Shown: positions 14,957 through 23,541, counted from the stretch's first letter. The stretch is DNA of 32,477 nt from TMED23 sp964639965 (GCA_964639965.1 CAZXGI010000026.1:1-32477), one strand, 5' to 3'. Numbers and translations are program-made. Notes: generated by a model from the letters alone, not told the origin.

Positions 14957-16561
14957 ATGAAACAGGATATTTTTGACTATATTATAGTTGGAGCGGGAAG
15001 TGCAGGCTGCGTGTTGGCAAATCGACTCACGGCGTCAGGGAAATATCAGGTTCTCCTTATAGAGGCGGGAGGTAAAGATAGAAGCCCCTGGATTCATATT
15101 CCGATTGGCTATGGCAGAAACTTTTCCAATCCGAATGTTAATTGGATGTACTCGTCGGAGCCTGGAATTGACTGGGTCAAAAGGAGGATAAAGCAACCTA
15201 GAGGTAAGATTATAGGAGGATCTAGTTCAATTAATGGTCTCATATATATGCGAGGTCAGAAGGAAGACTATGAGCACTGGCGTCAGCTAGGGAATACAGG
15301 TTGGGGATATGAGCAAGTGCTACATTATTTTAAAAAATCTGAAGATCAAGAGAAGGGTGCTGGGGAATATCATGGTGTTGGTGGTCCATTAACGGTTTCA
15401 GACCCTAGAGAAAAACATCCATTGGCCGATGCATATATTCAATCAGCAATAGATTCCGGTTATAAACTAAATAATGACTTTAACGGCGCAGAGCAGGAGG
15501 GTTTTGGATATCAGCAATGGACGTCTAGGAACGGTCGGCGTTGCAGTGCTTCTGTGGGTTTTCTATATCCGGCGCGCAAAAGAAAGAATCTCACGATAGT
15601 ATCAAAGGCTCACACTAATCTTATAGTTTTTGATGGCAAACGAGCTGCGGGAGTGGAGTACGAAAGAAGCAGTCAAATTAAAAGAGTGTTTGCAAGGCGT
15701 GAGGTTATAATTTCAGCGGGAGCTTATAATTCCCCTCAATTATTACAGTTATCGGGTGTTGGGCCGCCAAACCTTTTGTCAGACTTAGGAATTAACATTG
15801 TAGCTGAAAGAGAGGGTGTTGGGAAAAATCTCCAAGACCATTTTAATGCCCCATTAATGTTTGAATTGAATGAGAATTTTACACTTAATGATGTTCTAAA
15901 TCGGTGGGATTCTAAAGTTAGCCACTTTTTGCGTTACTTATTTCAGCAGCGGGGGTTCCTTAGTATGGGTGTCGCATATGCCGGTGGATATTTGAAGGTG
16001 CATCCAGATACGGTGTCGCCAGATATACAGAATCTTCTAATGCTATTTACTTCTGAGTTGATCGGTGGCCCTGTTGACCCATTTCCGGGTTGTGCCTCTG
16101 TAGTAGCTCTTTTACGACCTGAAAGCAGAGGGACTGTAGATATTTCTTCGCCAGATCCGAAATCGGCACCAAAAATTATGTACAATTTTTTATCAGCAGC
16201 GAAGGATAGGGAAACACTGATTCTCGGTGTTAAAAAAGTAAGGGAAATCATGAAACAAGAGGCTATAAGTCGTTATATTGTGAGGGAAATTCGCCCTGGC
16301 TCAGGTTCAAACGAAGAAGAAGATATTCTTGACTTTCTTGAGAAAAGTGGCCGAACAAGCTACCACCCCGTCGGCACTTGCAGAATGGGCCCGGATGATG
16401 AGGCGGTTGTTGATCCCCGACTCCGGGTTAATGGTGTACAGTCTTTGAGGGTTGTTGATGCCTCAATTATGCCAACACTTGTTTCCGGTAACACGAATGC
16501 ACCAGTTATAATGATTGGTGAGAAAGCATCCGACATGATTTTAGAGGATGCTGTTGTATAA
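14957..16561 (+). CDS. GMC-family FAD-dependent oxidoreductase (choline dehydrogenase-like)
   Basis: 534 residues from the ATG at 14957, which has GGGG at 14947-14950; a TTG 39 bases upstream is a less likely start. The FAD-binding GAGSAG (12-17) and E36 in LLIEAGG are clear, as are the GMC signature RGKIIGGSSSINGLIYMRG and the second signature GAYNSPQLLQLSGVGP. The catalytic pair is H470 in SYHPVGTCRMGP and N514 in GNTNAPVIMIGEKASDMI. Enzymes of this group oxidise primary alcohols to aldehydes in the cytoplasm. The substrate is not predictable; BetA identity is not claimed since no betB or betI is present. It is followed by the Rieske oxygenase on the same strand. Confidence 0.9.
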   Translation: MKQDIFDYIIVGAGSAGCVLANRLTASGKYQVLLIEAGGKDRSPWIHIPIGYGRNFSNPNVNWMYSSEPGIDWVKRRIKQPRGKIIGGSSSINGLIYMRGQKEDYEHWRQLGNTGWGYEQVLHYFKKSEDQEKGAGEYHGVGGPLTVSDPREKHPLADAYIQSAIDSGYKLNNDFNGAEQEGFGYQQWTSRNGRRCSASVGFLYPARKRKNLTIVSKAHTNLIVFDGKRAAGVEYERSSQIKRVFARREVIISAGAYNSPQLLQLSGVGPPNLLSDLGINIVAEREGVGKNLQDHFNAPLMFELNENFTLNDVLNRWDSKVSHFLRYLFQQRGFLSMGVAYAGGYLKVHPDTVSPDIQNLLMLFTSELIGGPVDPFPGCASVVALLRPESRGTVDISSPDPKSAPKIMYNFLSAAKDRETLILGVKKVREIMKQEAISRYIVREIRPGSGSNEEEDILDFLEKSGRTSYHPVGTCRMGPDDEAVVDPRLRVNGVQSLRVVDASIMPTLVSGNTNAPVIMIGEKASDMILEDAVV

Positions 16562-16653
16562 TTTAATAATATTATAATATTTCAGTATATTTCTGCTTAT
16601 CAAATAGGTTAGTGTATTTTTCTATAAAAAATAGCTAGGAAAACAGGGGGTGT

Positions 16654-17739
16654 ATGATGTTTTTAGATACAAAAAGGCAGTGGCCATTAAATGCCTGGTA
16701 TCACGCAAGCTGGGCTCACGAAATAGGTGGTGAAAAACCACTGGCAAGAACTTTTTTGAATGAGAAAGTCGTTTTATTTAGGAACGCTGAAGGTGACGCT
16801 TGTGCCCTGGAAGATCGCTGTTGTCATCGTGCGACGCCCTTGCGATTAGGTGATGTTGTTGATGAAGGTCTACAATGTGGTTATCACGGGATGATATTTA
16901 ACGGAGTAGGCGATTGTGTAAAAATTCCAGGTCAGGATAAGATTCCCCCATATGCTAGAGTACGCAGCTATCCGCTTCTTGAACACCAGGAGATTGTCTG
17001 GATCTGGATGGGAGATCCTGCCCTGGCTACTGAAGATAAGTTGCTGGTTGATTTTCCGTGGAATGATGACCATGAGAATTGGCCGCATATACATGATATG
17101 TACGAAGTGAATTGTAATTATATGTTGTTGATTGATAATCTTATGGACTTAACACATATCCCCTATATACACCGCAACACAATTGGTGGAGGAGATCAAA
17201 GAGGTCAGGTTAATGCTACAATGGATGTAACGGCACTGGATACGGGTGTCCATTATATACGATGGATGGAAAATATTGTGCCACCGCCGACCTATGTTAA
17301 GGGTGCAGGTTTTAAAGATGGGGTTTGTGTTGATCGTTGGCAAGAGTTTGAATATATTGTACCATCAACTGTCGCTCAGTGGACTGGCGCTCTGGAAGAG
17401 GGGCGCGGAGCTAAAGATAATAGAAATCAGTCGGGTGGTTTTAATATACGTCTTTATCATGGTGTCACCCCAAAAACTGAGAGTTCCTGCTATTATTTCT
17501 GGACACCACTTAACGGTTATCAGCCAAAAGATGAAGAAGCAACCAAGTTGTTACATAAAGAAATCGCTTTTACATTCAATGAAGATATTGAGTTTCTTGA
17601 ATCTCAACAATCATGTATGGCTAAAACCATGCATCAGACATTTGTTGATATAAAGCATGATAGTGCACGTGTACCCGCTAGGCGTGCTATAGAAAGAATG
17701 ATCCGTAATGAACTTGAGGAGCATGTGGCAGCTGAATAA
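16654..17739 (+). CDS. Rieske non-haem iron oxygenase (VanA/dicamba-monooxygenase-like)
   Basis: 361 residues. The Rieske 2Fe-2S centre is C56-x-H58 and C75-x2-H78. The catalytic iron site is in DNLMDLTHIPYIH: bridging D165 and ligands H168 and H173, with D311 in FNEDIEFLE the likely third ligand. The layout matches single-component alpha oxygenases such as vanillate or dicamba O-demethylase. It would hydroxylate or demethylate an aromatic or related compound, needing electrons from a reductase. No reductase or ferredoxin gene is in the window, so the partner must be elsewhere. It follows the GMC gene by 92 bases and is likely co-regulated. Two adjacent ATGs exist (16654, 16657). Confidence 0.92.
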   Translation: MMFLDTKRQWPLNAWYHASWAHEIGGEKPLARTFLNEKVVLFRNAEGDACALEDRCCHRATPLRLGDVVDEGLQCGYHGMIFNGVGDCVKIPGQDKIPPYARVRSYPLLEHQEIVWIWMGDPALATEDKLLVDFPWNDDHENWPHIHDMYEVNCNYMLLIDNLMDLTHIPYIHRNTIGGGDQRGQVNATMDVTALDTGVHYIRWMENIVPPPTYVKGAGFKDGVCVDRWQEFEYIVPSTVAQWTGALEEGRGAKDNRNQSGGFNIRLYHGVTPKTESSCYYFWTPLNGYQPKDEEATKLLHKEIAFTFNEDIEFLESQQSCMAKTMHQTFVDIKHDSARVPARRAIERMIRNELEEHVAAE

Positions 17740-17993
17740 TAATCTCTGCTGGACCTAAGAAAAAGAAGAGAATTTTCTATATAATCTTTCTGTGGGGCAA
17801 TTAAAACTAATCAGTAAAAAATTTTGTTCCCGATCAGCCAGGCAATGTATGGGGAAGCTATATTTGAAAACGTCAGCATCTGAAAACAGTCAAATATTTA
17901 TTGAAAATCTTGAAATATCAAACTACATTAACTTTGCGTGAATTGTTTATATCTTAGCGTGGCAGTGGGCAGGGCGATAAAAGGGTTTTCAAA
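17740..17993. other. Non-coding gap before the acidic peptide gene
   Basis: 254 bases with no reading frame worth noting and no clear hairpin terminator for the Rieske gene. It should contain the promoter of the small secreted peptide and rhodanese genes; I could not identify convincing -35/-10 boxes. Confidence 0.4.
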
Positions 17994-18176
17994 ATGTTTG
18001 TTAAAAATTTTTTCGTAGGACTAGTTTGTTTTTTGTTACCAATACTGTTTATGTCCAATACATATACCTCTGCAAGCGTTGCCGAGACACCTCTGTTATT
18101 AGAGGTTGCCGAAGCAAAAGATAAAAAGAAATCGACGCCAGAAGAAGAAGAAGAAGAAGAGGAAGATGATTGTTAA
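17994..18176 (+). CDS. Small exported peptide with polyglutamate tail ending in Cys
   Basis: 60 residues. A basic N-terminus (MFVKN) and hydrophobic core FFVGLVCFLLPILFMS form a signal peptide or anchor, with possible cleavage near residues 26-36. The mature part is about 25-35 residues: a lysine run (KDKKK), S-T-P, eight consecutive Glu, then Asp-Asp-Cys at the very end. The tail is encoded by six GAA codons, one GAG and another GAA, a triplet tract prone to length change. I do not recognise a family. A terminal Cys next to an exported rhodanese 40 bases downstream on the same strand suggests a thiol-related or metal-binding role, but this is inference. Translation in an ordered frame with a signal peptide argues it is real. 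Confidence 0.6.
   Translation: MFVKNFFVGLVCFLLPILFMSNTYTSASVAETPLLLEVAEAKDKKKSTPEEEEEEEEDDC
18131..18154 (+). repeat. GAA trinucleotide microsatellite within a coding region
   Basis: Six perfect GAA repeats followed by GAG GAA encode the polyglutamate tail of the small exported peptide. Slippage would change tail length by whole residues without breaking the frame. Confidence 0.75.
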
Positions 18177-18216
18177 TTTAATTTGAAAAACTTTTTAAAA
18201 TTGGGAGAACTATAGT

Positions 18217-18807
18217 ATGAAAAAATTTCTTATTTTAACCCTTATGCTAGGGTTGATGCCGTTGGCCGCTAATGCGGGTAACGTTCGCATCACAAAAGAT
18301 TTAATGTCTATAACCGTGCAGACTAAAAAAGGACCGGTAAAAGTAATGCGTAATCAGGATAACAAGAATGTAATTGCTCCTGGTTTTGCTAAAACGTCAC
18401 GAAAATGCCCTCCATTTTGTGTGCAAGCTCAGAAAGTTGCTCCAGGCGTAGAGACTGTTGGTGAGCTTGAGGTTGTTAAGTACATGGCAAAAGGTGGATT
18501 AATAATCGATGCTAGGACAGTAGAATGGTACGTTAAGGGCACCATCCCTGGATCCAAGCATATGCCTTATACCCAGATTGCGAGCCGCCTAGATGAACTT
18601 GGTTGTAAGAAAAGTGGTTCAAAATGGAACTGTTCGAATGCAAAGAAAGTGCTTTTGTTTTGTAACGGGTTATGGTGTGGACAATCTCCAACTGCGATAC
18701 GAGCAATGCTTCGTGAGGGTTATCCGGCATCTAAGCTTTTGTATTTTAGAAATGGAATGCAAGGATGGCAGTCTCTCGGACTTACAGTTGTTCCCGGAGA
18801 GATGTAA
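18217..18807 (+). CDS. Exported rhodanese-like domain protein
   Basis: 196 residues. MKKFLILTLMLGLMPLAANAG is a textbook Sec signal peptide with predicted cleavage after ANA (residue 20), so the protein is periplasmic. The rhodanese domain spans about 80-190: LIIDARTVEWYVKGTIPGSKHMPY (the CH2A-like block with DAR), VLLFCNGLWCGQS as the active loop (C149, second Cys C154), then GYPASKLLYFRNGMQGWQSLGL. Extra cysteines are at C64 and C68 (CPPFC), C130 and C139, which is unusual and suggests disulfides in the periplasm. It may carry persulfide sulfur or act as a thiol-redox protein. It is followed by a strong terminator. Confidence 0.86.
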   Translation: MKKFLILTLMLGLMPLAANAGNVRITKDLMSITVQTKKGPVKVMRNQDNKNVIAPGFAKTSRKCPPFCVQAQKVAPGVETVGELEVVKYMAKGGLIIDARTVEWYVKGTIPGSKHMPYTQIASRLDELGCKKSGSKWNCSNAKKVLLFCNGLWCGQSPTAIRAMLREGYPASKLLYFRNGMQGWQSLGLTVVPGEM

Positions 18808-18842
18808 AAAATTTAATCAAAATTATATAATTTTATAAAAAT

Positions 18843-18876
18843 AAAATAGGCCTCTCTTTGGGAGGCCTATTTTTTT
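18843..18876. terminator. Bidirectional Rho-independent terminator
   Basis: A 12-bp perfect stem (18843-18854 with 18862-18873) built on AATAGGCCTC, with a 7-base loop. A T-run continues on the plus strand, and an A-rich 5' arm supplies a T-run on the minus strand. It separates the convergent rhodanese and thioredoxin-like genes. Confidence 0.9.
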
Positions 18877-18907
18877 ATCAAATAATAACAAATTGTGATT
18901 AAATATA

Positions 18908-19531
18908 TTATTTTGGAACCACAAACCTATTATTTTTAAACTGTTGGATCACATATTTTTGGAAATGTTCACCGTTTTTATAGATCTTTTGTTGTATCCA
19001 TTCGAACATTGCTAGAAATGTGTATTCACCAAAGGCTCCCGGCATCATGGCTAAAGCCATTTCTTTCCCATTTTTTCCTTTCATTGAATCAATATTCTCA
19101 GGGAAGAAAATAATCGTTGGTGTGAACATTAGCCCCCATTTCCTTACTAACTTTTTTTCCGTTGTTACTTCCCCATCGAAGTCTGTGATTTCTTTAGCGC
19201 CCCACATATCAATTTGAACTATTTCAAAATGTTTGCGGATGTAGGCATTTATTCGCGGAATTACCATTATTTCTGTTTGGATCTTCTGACAATAAATGCA
19301 ACCTTTTTGTTCAACAAAGATAACCAGTCGCTTATCATTTTCTTTTGCTGATTGAAAGTCTTCTCTCAAATCAAGGAACGTTTCTGTTATCCATGAATGG
19401 CGGTAAATGCCGTCATCCCCCTTAATTGGTTGGGGAATTGTATCGCCTAAGGCTTGAGGAGAAACAACAAAAAGATTAAACATAAATAGCAGCGTGAAAA
19501 TTCCAGAGAATGAATGGGTTCTATTTATCAA
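18908..19531 (-). CDS. Exported thioredoxin-fold protein (SoxW-like)
   Basis: About 207 residues from the TTG at 19531. This start is chosen because AGGAG (19540-19544) sits 8 bases upstream and because it places a normal signal peptide at the N-terminus (MINRTHSFSGIFTLLFMFNLFVVSPQALG). An upstream ATG at 19597 would add 22 residues before that signal and is less likely. The thioredoxin-like domain has VIFVEQKGCIYCQKI with a C78-x-x-C81 pair, VQIDMWGAKEI, and FTPTIIFFPEN with the cis-Pro. Such SoxW/thioredoxin_2-type proteins work in the periplasm as thiol reductants or thioltransferases. It converges on the rhodanese gene. Confidence 0.83.
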   Translation of the reverse strand: MINRTHSFSGIFTLLFMFNLFVVSPQALGDTIPQPIKGDDGIYRHSWITETFLDLREDFQSAKENDKRLVIFVEQKGCIYCQKIQTEIMVIPRINAYIRKHFEIVQIDMWGAKEITDFDGEVTTEKKLVRKWGLMFTPTIIFFPENIDSMKGKNGKEMALAMMPGAFGEYTFLAMFEWIQQKIYKNGEHFQKYVIQQFKNNRFVVPK

Positions 19532-19539
19532 ATAATTAG

Positions 19540-19544
19540 CTCCT
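19540..19544 (-). promoter_or_regulatory. Shine-Dalgarno AGGAG fixing a TTG start
   Basis: AGGAG on the minus strand is 8 bases from TTG 19531-19529. It decides the start of the thioredoxin-like gene in favour of TTG over the longer ATG form. Confidence 0.6.
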
Positions 19545-19693
19545 AATTCCTGATCTTGTTTTATAAAAAATAAAGATAAATCAATAGTACTAATCAACAG
19601 TGGTCTTACATTTGTGTTATATTTATACGAAGGTTTGTGGCAAGTAAAATTTAATAAAGATAACGAATTAACTTAAGTATAGGTAAGAAAATA

Positions 19694-21049
19694 ATGGCAG
19701 AATATGATTATGACTTAATCACGATTGGTGCTGGATCGGGTGGTGTGCGTGCTTCCAGATTAGCGGGTGGTTATGGTGCTCGTGTTGCTGTTTGTGAAGA
19801 ATATCGTGTAGGTGGCACATGTGTTCTTCGAGGATGTATCCCCAAGAAGTTGTTAATTTATGGATCTCATTATGCTGACCATATGAAAGATGCAGTAAAT
19901 TATGGATGGACAATTGACGGCGCTAAACATGATTGGAGAAAGTTGATTAAGAATAAAGATAATGAACTTGATCGCCTGAATGGTATTTATCTAAATATTT
20001 TAAAGAATAATAATGTTGATCTAAAAGAAGGGCGAGGTGTGATAATTGATAAACATACGGTTGAGGTTGGCGGTGTTGAGATAACAACTGAAAATATACT
20101 GATCGCCGTTGGAGGATGGCCGTCGATGCCAAACATCCCAGGTATTGAGTTTGCAATTTCATCAAACGAAGCTCTTGAACTCGAGGTGTTGCCGAAATCG
20201 ATGGTAATTGTAGGGGGGGGCTATATAGCCGTTGAGTTTGCAGGCATATTTGCAGGACTTGGTGTTGAAGTGACTGAAATAATCAGGGCGGAAAATATAC
20301 TGCGCGGTTTTGATGCTGATATGCGCATCTCGCTTGCGCAAGAAATGGAGAAACGTGGTATAAAGATAAGATCTGAGGCAGAAGTTTCAAGTATAGAGAA
20401 ACATGGTGATATTTTTTTCTTACAGCTTAATGATGGAGAAAGAATTGGAACGGAATGTGTTATGTATGCAACCGGACGGAAAGCGAATACTAAAGGCTTG
20501 GGTCTTGAGCTCGCAGGAGTTGAATTAAGGGATAATGGCTCCATACAGGTTGACGAATATAACCGAACTTCCCAACCAAATATTTATGCTGTTGGTGATG
20601 TTACTGATCGTATCCAGTTAACGCCTGTAGCAATTCAGGAAGGCCACGCTCTAGCGGATATGCTTTTTAATCACAATACGCAAACGATGGACTATAATAA
20701 TGTTCCATCGGCCGTATTTTCAACGCCGCCTATAGCAACCGTTGGGCTAACCGAAGATGAAGCGCGTAAAAAATTTGCTAAGGTTGATATTTATGATTCA
20801 AACTTTAAGCCACTGCTACACACTATATCTGGTCGGGATGAGCGTTCGGTCATGAAGCTAATTGTTGACTCTAAATCTGATGTTGTTGTCGGCTGCCACA
20901 TGATGGGGGCTGATGCACCTGAAATTATACAAGGTATTGCCATAGCCATGAAGTGTGGTGCAACTAAATCGCAGTTCGATGCCACAATAGGCATTCATCC
21001 TTCGTCTGCCGAGGAATTTGTTACTATGAGATCTAAGCGTGGCGAGTGA
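19694..21049 (+). CDS. gor: Glutathione-disulfide reductase
   Basis: 451 residues, the normal length. This FAD flavoenzyme reduces GSSG with NADPH in the cytoplasm. FAD-binding GAGSGG is at 12-17 and the redox pair C43-x4-C48 lies in GGTCVLRGCIPKK. The second dinucleotide fold is VIVGGGYIAVEFAG, followed by IIRAENILRGFD, whose arginines fit NADPH. FAD-binding YAVGDVTDRIQLTPVA and the C-terminal IGIHPSSAEEF with the catalytic His-Pro are also present. The NADPH arginines and the spacing favour glutathione reductase over dihydrolipoamide or mercuric reductase. It is divergent from the thioredoxin-like gene. Confidence 0.93.
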   Translation: MAEYDYDLITIGAGSGGVRASRLAGGYGARVAVCEEYRVGGTCVLRGCIPKKLLIYGSHYADHMKDAVNYGWTIDGAKHDWRKLIKNKDNELDRLNGIYLNILKNNNVDLKEGRGVIIDKHTVEVGGVEITTENILIAVGGWPSMPNIPGIEFAISSNEALELEVLPKSMVIVGGGYIAVEFAGIFAGLGVEVTEIIRAENILRGFDADMRISLAQEMEKRGIKIRSEAEVSSIEKHGDIFFLQLNDGERIGTECVMYATGRKANTKGLGLELAGVELRDNGSIQVDEYNRTSQPNIYAVGDVTDRIQLTPVAIQEGHALADMLFNHNTQTMDYNNVPSAVFSTPPIATVGLTEDEARKKFAKVDIYDSNFKPLLHTISGRDERSVMKLIVDSKSDVVVGCHMMGADAPEIIQGIAIAMKCGATKSQFDATIGIHPSSAEEFVTMRSKRGE

Positions 21050-21057
21050 CCGAAGGT

Positions 21058-21078
21058 TTATCACAAAATACGTGATAA
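21058..21078. terminator. Weak hairpin between convergent gor and MDR genes
   Basis: TTATCAC (21058-21064) pairs with GTGATAA (21072-21078). It is a low-GC 7-bp stem without a real T-run, so termination activity is doubtful. Confidence 0.3.
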
Positions 21079-21113
21079 TTGATATTTTCTGATTATTTAA
21101 AGAAATTAGGGTT

Positions 21114-22043
21114 CTACACCATATTTAGTACGATTTTTCCACGGACGTGCTTAGTTTCAATCAGATCATGAGCTTCGCTAATAGCGTTTAATGGGAATAC
21201 TTGAATATCAGGCGCTAAGACTGCACCAATTCGAAATAGTTCAATGATACGAAGAAGGTGTTTTCGGTCTCGATTTACATTTGGGCGAATGACTTTAATA
21301 TCATTCCTTGGTGGCTTAGCATTTTTCAGTAATGGTGCAACATATGCTATTCTGCCTCCTGTTTTTAAAACCTTAAAGGTTAGTTGGTGGACTTCTCCAC
21401 CGATCAAATCAAAAGCTGCATCAATATTTGAGATTGTATTGCTAAAGTCCACGGTATTATAATCGATAACCTGATCAGCTCCCAGATTAAAAAGATAGTC
21501 ATGGTTTTTGCGGCTCGCTGTTGTGATGACTTCGGCACCAATGTGATGGGCCAGTTGTACTGCATAACTACCAACTCCCCCCGCACCACCATGGATTAGA
21601 ATTTTTTCGCCCGCTTCTAATTTGAGGTTATCTTCAATCGCGACTAAAGCTGTCAATCCAGTGAGTGCGATTGCTGCTGCTTGATTATGTCCCAGTTTAT
21701 TTGGTTTGAGGACAACTAGATCGGCATCAATTGTCAATTTTTCAACGTAGGTCCCCTCCTGGCCAACCGGCAGAACTCCAAAAACAGGGTCGCCGGCTTT
21801 AAAAGTTTTTACGTTTTCGCCGCAAGCCTCAACTACTCCAGAAAAATCACGACCCAGAATATAAGGAAAAGCGAATTTCTTATCTGTTGGGTAAAGTCCT
21901 TGGCGCATTTTGCTATCGGCTGGGTTGACGCTGCACGCGTGCACTTTAACCAGAACGTGGTTAGCATTTAATATTGGTTCAGGGATTTCAACTAGGTCCA
22001 AGACATCTGTACCCCCAAACTTTTTAATTTCAACTGCCTTCAT
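21114..22043 (-). CDS. Zinc-independent quinone oxidoreductase-like MDR enzyme
   Basis: 309 residues of the medium-chain dehydrogenase/reductase superfamily, QOR branch. The N-terminal GroES-like domain has SVNPADSKMRQG (38-49) and LGRDFSGVVEACG (63-75). The Rossmann domain has ILIHGGAGGVGSYAVQLA (148-165) and LGADQVIDY. The zinc-binding cysteines of true alcohol dehydrogenases are absent, as expected for NADPH:quinone reductases. It probably reduces quinones or enones in the cytoplasm with NADPH. It converges with gor and is divergent from the DAHP synthase gene; the exact substrate cannot be assigned. Confidence 0.87.
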   Translation of the reverse strand: MKAVEIKKFGGTDVLDLVEIPEPILNANHVLVKVHACSVNPADSKMRQGLYPTDKKFAFPYILGRDFSGVVEACGENVKTFKAGDPVFGVLPVGQEGTYVEKLTIDADLVVLKPNKLGHNQAAAIALTGLTALVAIEDNLKLEAGEKILIHGGAGGVGSYAVQLAHHIGAEVITTASRKNHDYLFNLGADQVIDYNTVDFSNTISNIDAAFDLIGGEVHQLTFKVLKTGGRIAYVAPLLKNAKPPRNDIKVIRPNVNRDRKHLLRIIELFRIGAVLAPDIQVFPLNAISEAHDLIETKHVRGKIVLNMV

Positions 22044-22146
22044 GAGACTAATTTTTCCTTTTTAACTGGAGTTTACATGAATATCGGGGTATAGAAAGCG
22101 CCATTATTACGGAATTATTTACGTTAGGATATGATGAGTAAAAACC

Positions 22147-23541
22147 ATGGTAAAAAAATGGTCGCCAGGAAATTGGCGCAATAAGCCAATATTACAAGTC
22201 CCAGAGTATCCAGATCAGACAAAACTGGAGGAAGTCGAGAGAACACTCTCAGGGTTTCCGCCGCTTGTTTTTGCCGGGGAAGCTCGCGCTTTAAAACGTA
22301 ACCTTGCAAAAGTTGCGGCCGGTGAGGCTTTTCTTTTACAGGGAGGGGATTGCGCTGAAAGTTTTCGAGAATTTCATCCTGATAATATTCGAGATACGTT
22401 TAAAGTTTTGTTGCAAATGTCTGTTGTATTAATCTTTGGTGCTGCTTGTCCCGTGATCAAGGTGGGTCGACTTGCGGGTCAATTCGCCAAGCCGCGTTCA
22501 GGAGACACCGAAGAAATTGAAGGTGCAGAATTGCCTAGCTACCGGGGTGATATTATTAATGGGATTGAGTTCGAAGAGAAAAAACGTATCCCAGACCCCG
22601 AAAGAATGATCCGCGCCTATAATCAATCAGCATCTACTTTAAATCTTATTAGAGCATTTGCTCAAGGAGGTTTTGCTGACCTTCACCGTGTTCATCAATG
22701 GAATATGGGGTTTGTTGCTGATGATGCAATTGGTGAAAGATATAAAGATATGGCCGAACGGTTGGATGAGGCCCTGAATTTTATGGCGGCTTGTGGTCTT
22801 ACATCCGAGACAGCACCGCAGTTGCAAGAAACCGATTTTTACACCTCCCATGAAGCTTTATTACTGAGGTATGAGGAGGCAATGACCCGCATAGATTCTT
22901 TGACGGGTGACTGGTATGATACATCAGCGCATATGCTTTGGGTAGGTGAGCGGACCCGACAATTAGAGAATGCTCATCTAGAGTTTTTAAGAGGTGTTGC
23001 TAATCCGATAGGTGCAAAAGTTGGCCCTACAACGGATCCGGATTATCTTATTAGGTTAATTGATTGCCTAAACCCAGAAAATGAGCCCGGTCGTTTGACC
23101 TTAATTTCTCGGATGGGCGCAGATAAAGTTGAAGGGGCTCTTCCAGCATTAGTTCGGAAAGTCGAAAATGAGGGTCGAAGTGTTGTCTGGTCTTGTGATC
23201 CGATGCATGGCAATACGGTAAAAGCAAGCAGTGGCTATAAAACCCGCCATTTTAATGAAATTATCCGAGAAGTTGAGGGATTCTTTAATGTTCACAATGC
23301 GGAGGGAACCTACCCGGGTGGTGTTCATTTTGAACTTACGGGGCAAGACGTCACGGAATGTGTTGGTGGTGCTCAGGCAATAACAGAAGCTGATCTTTCA
23401 AGCCGTTATCATACTCATTGTGATCCTAGGTTGAATGCCAGACAAGCTCTAGAGCTTGCTTTTGTATTTGCCGATCGCCTTAAAGACGACCGCATCAATA
23501 ATAATACAAGCGTAATGAAGCAGGTTATCGCTGGTAGTTAG
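22147..23541 (+). CDS. Class II (plant-type) 3-deoxy-7-phosphoheptulonate synthase
   Basis: 464 residues, full length for class II DAHP synthases. It joins phosphoenolpyruvate and erythrose-4-phosphate in the first step of the shikimate pathway. It starts with the typical W-SPGNWR-KP-QQ-P-like segment. It has LLQGGDCAESF (63-73) with metal ligand C69, VGRLAGQFAKPRS (106-118), a SRMGADKVEGALP block, the CDPMHGNT segment and RYHTHCDPRLNARQALELAF at the end, which carries another metal site. This enzyme class is unrelated in sequence to E. coli AroF/G/H and is common in alphaproteobacteria. The ATG at 22147 has only a weak SD. Confidence 0.93.
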   Translation: MVKKWSPGNWRNKPILQVPEYPDQTKLEEVERTLSGFPPLVFAGEARALKRNLAKVAAGEAFLLQGGDCAESFREFHPDNIRDTFKVLLQMSVVLIFGAACPVIKVGRLAGQFAKPRSGDTEEIEGAELPSYRGDIINGIEFEEKKRIPDPERMIRAYNQSASTLNLIRAFAQGGFADLHRVHQWNMGFVADDAIGERYKDMAERLDEALNFMAACGLTSETAPQLQETDFYTSHEALLLRYEEAMTRIDSLTGDWYDTSAHMLWVGERTRQLENAHLEFLRGVANPIGAKVGPTTDPDYLIRLIDCLNPENEPGRLTLISRMGADKVEGALPALVRKVENEGRSVVWSCDPMHGNTVKASSGYKTRHFNEIIREVEGFFNVHNAEGTYPGGVHFELTGQDVTECVGGAQAITEADLSSRYHTHCDPRLNARQALELAFVFADRLKDDRINNNTSVMKQVIAGS

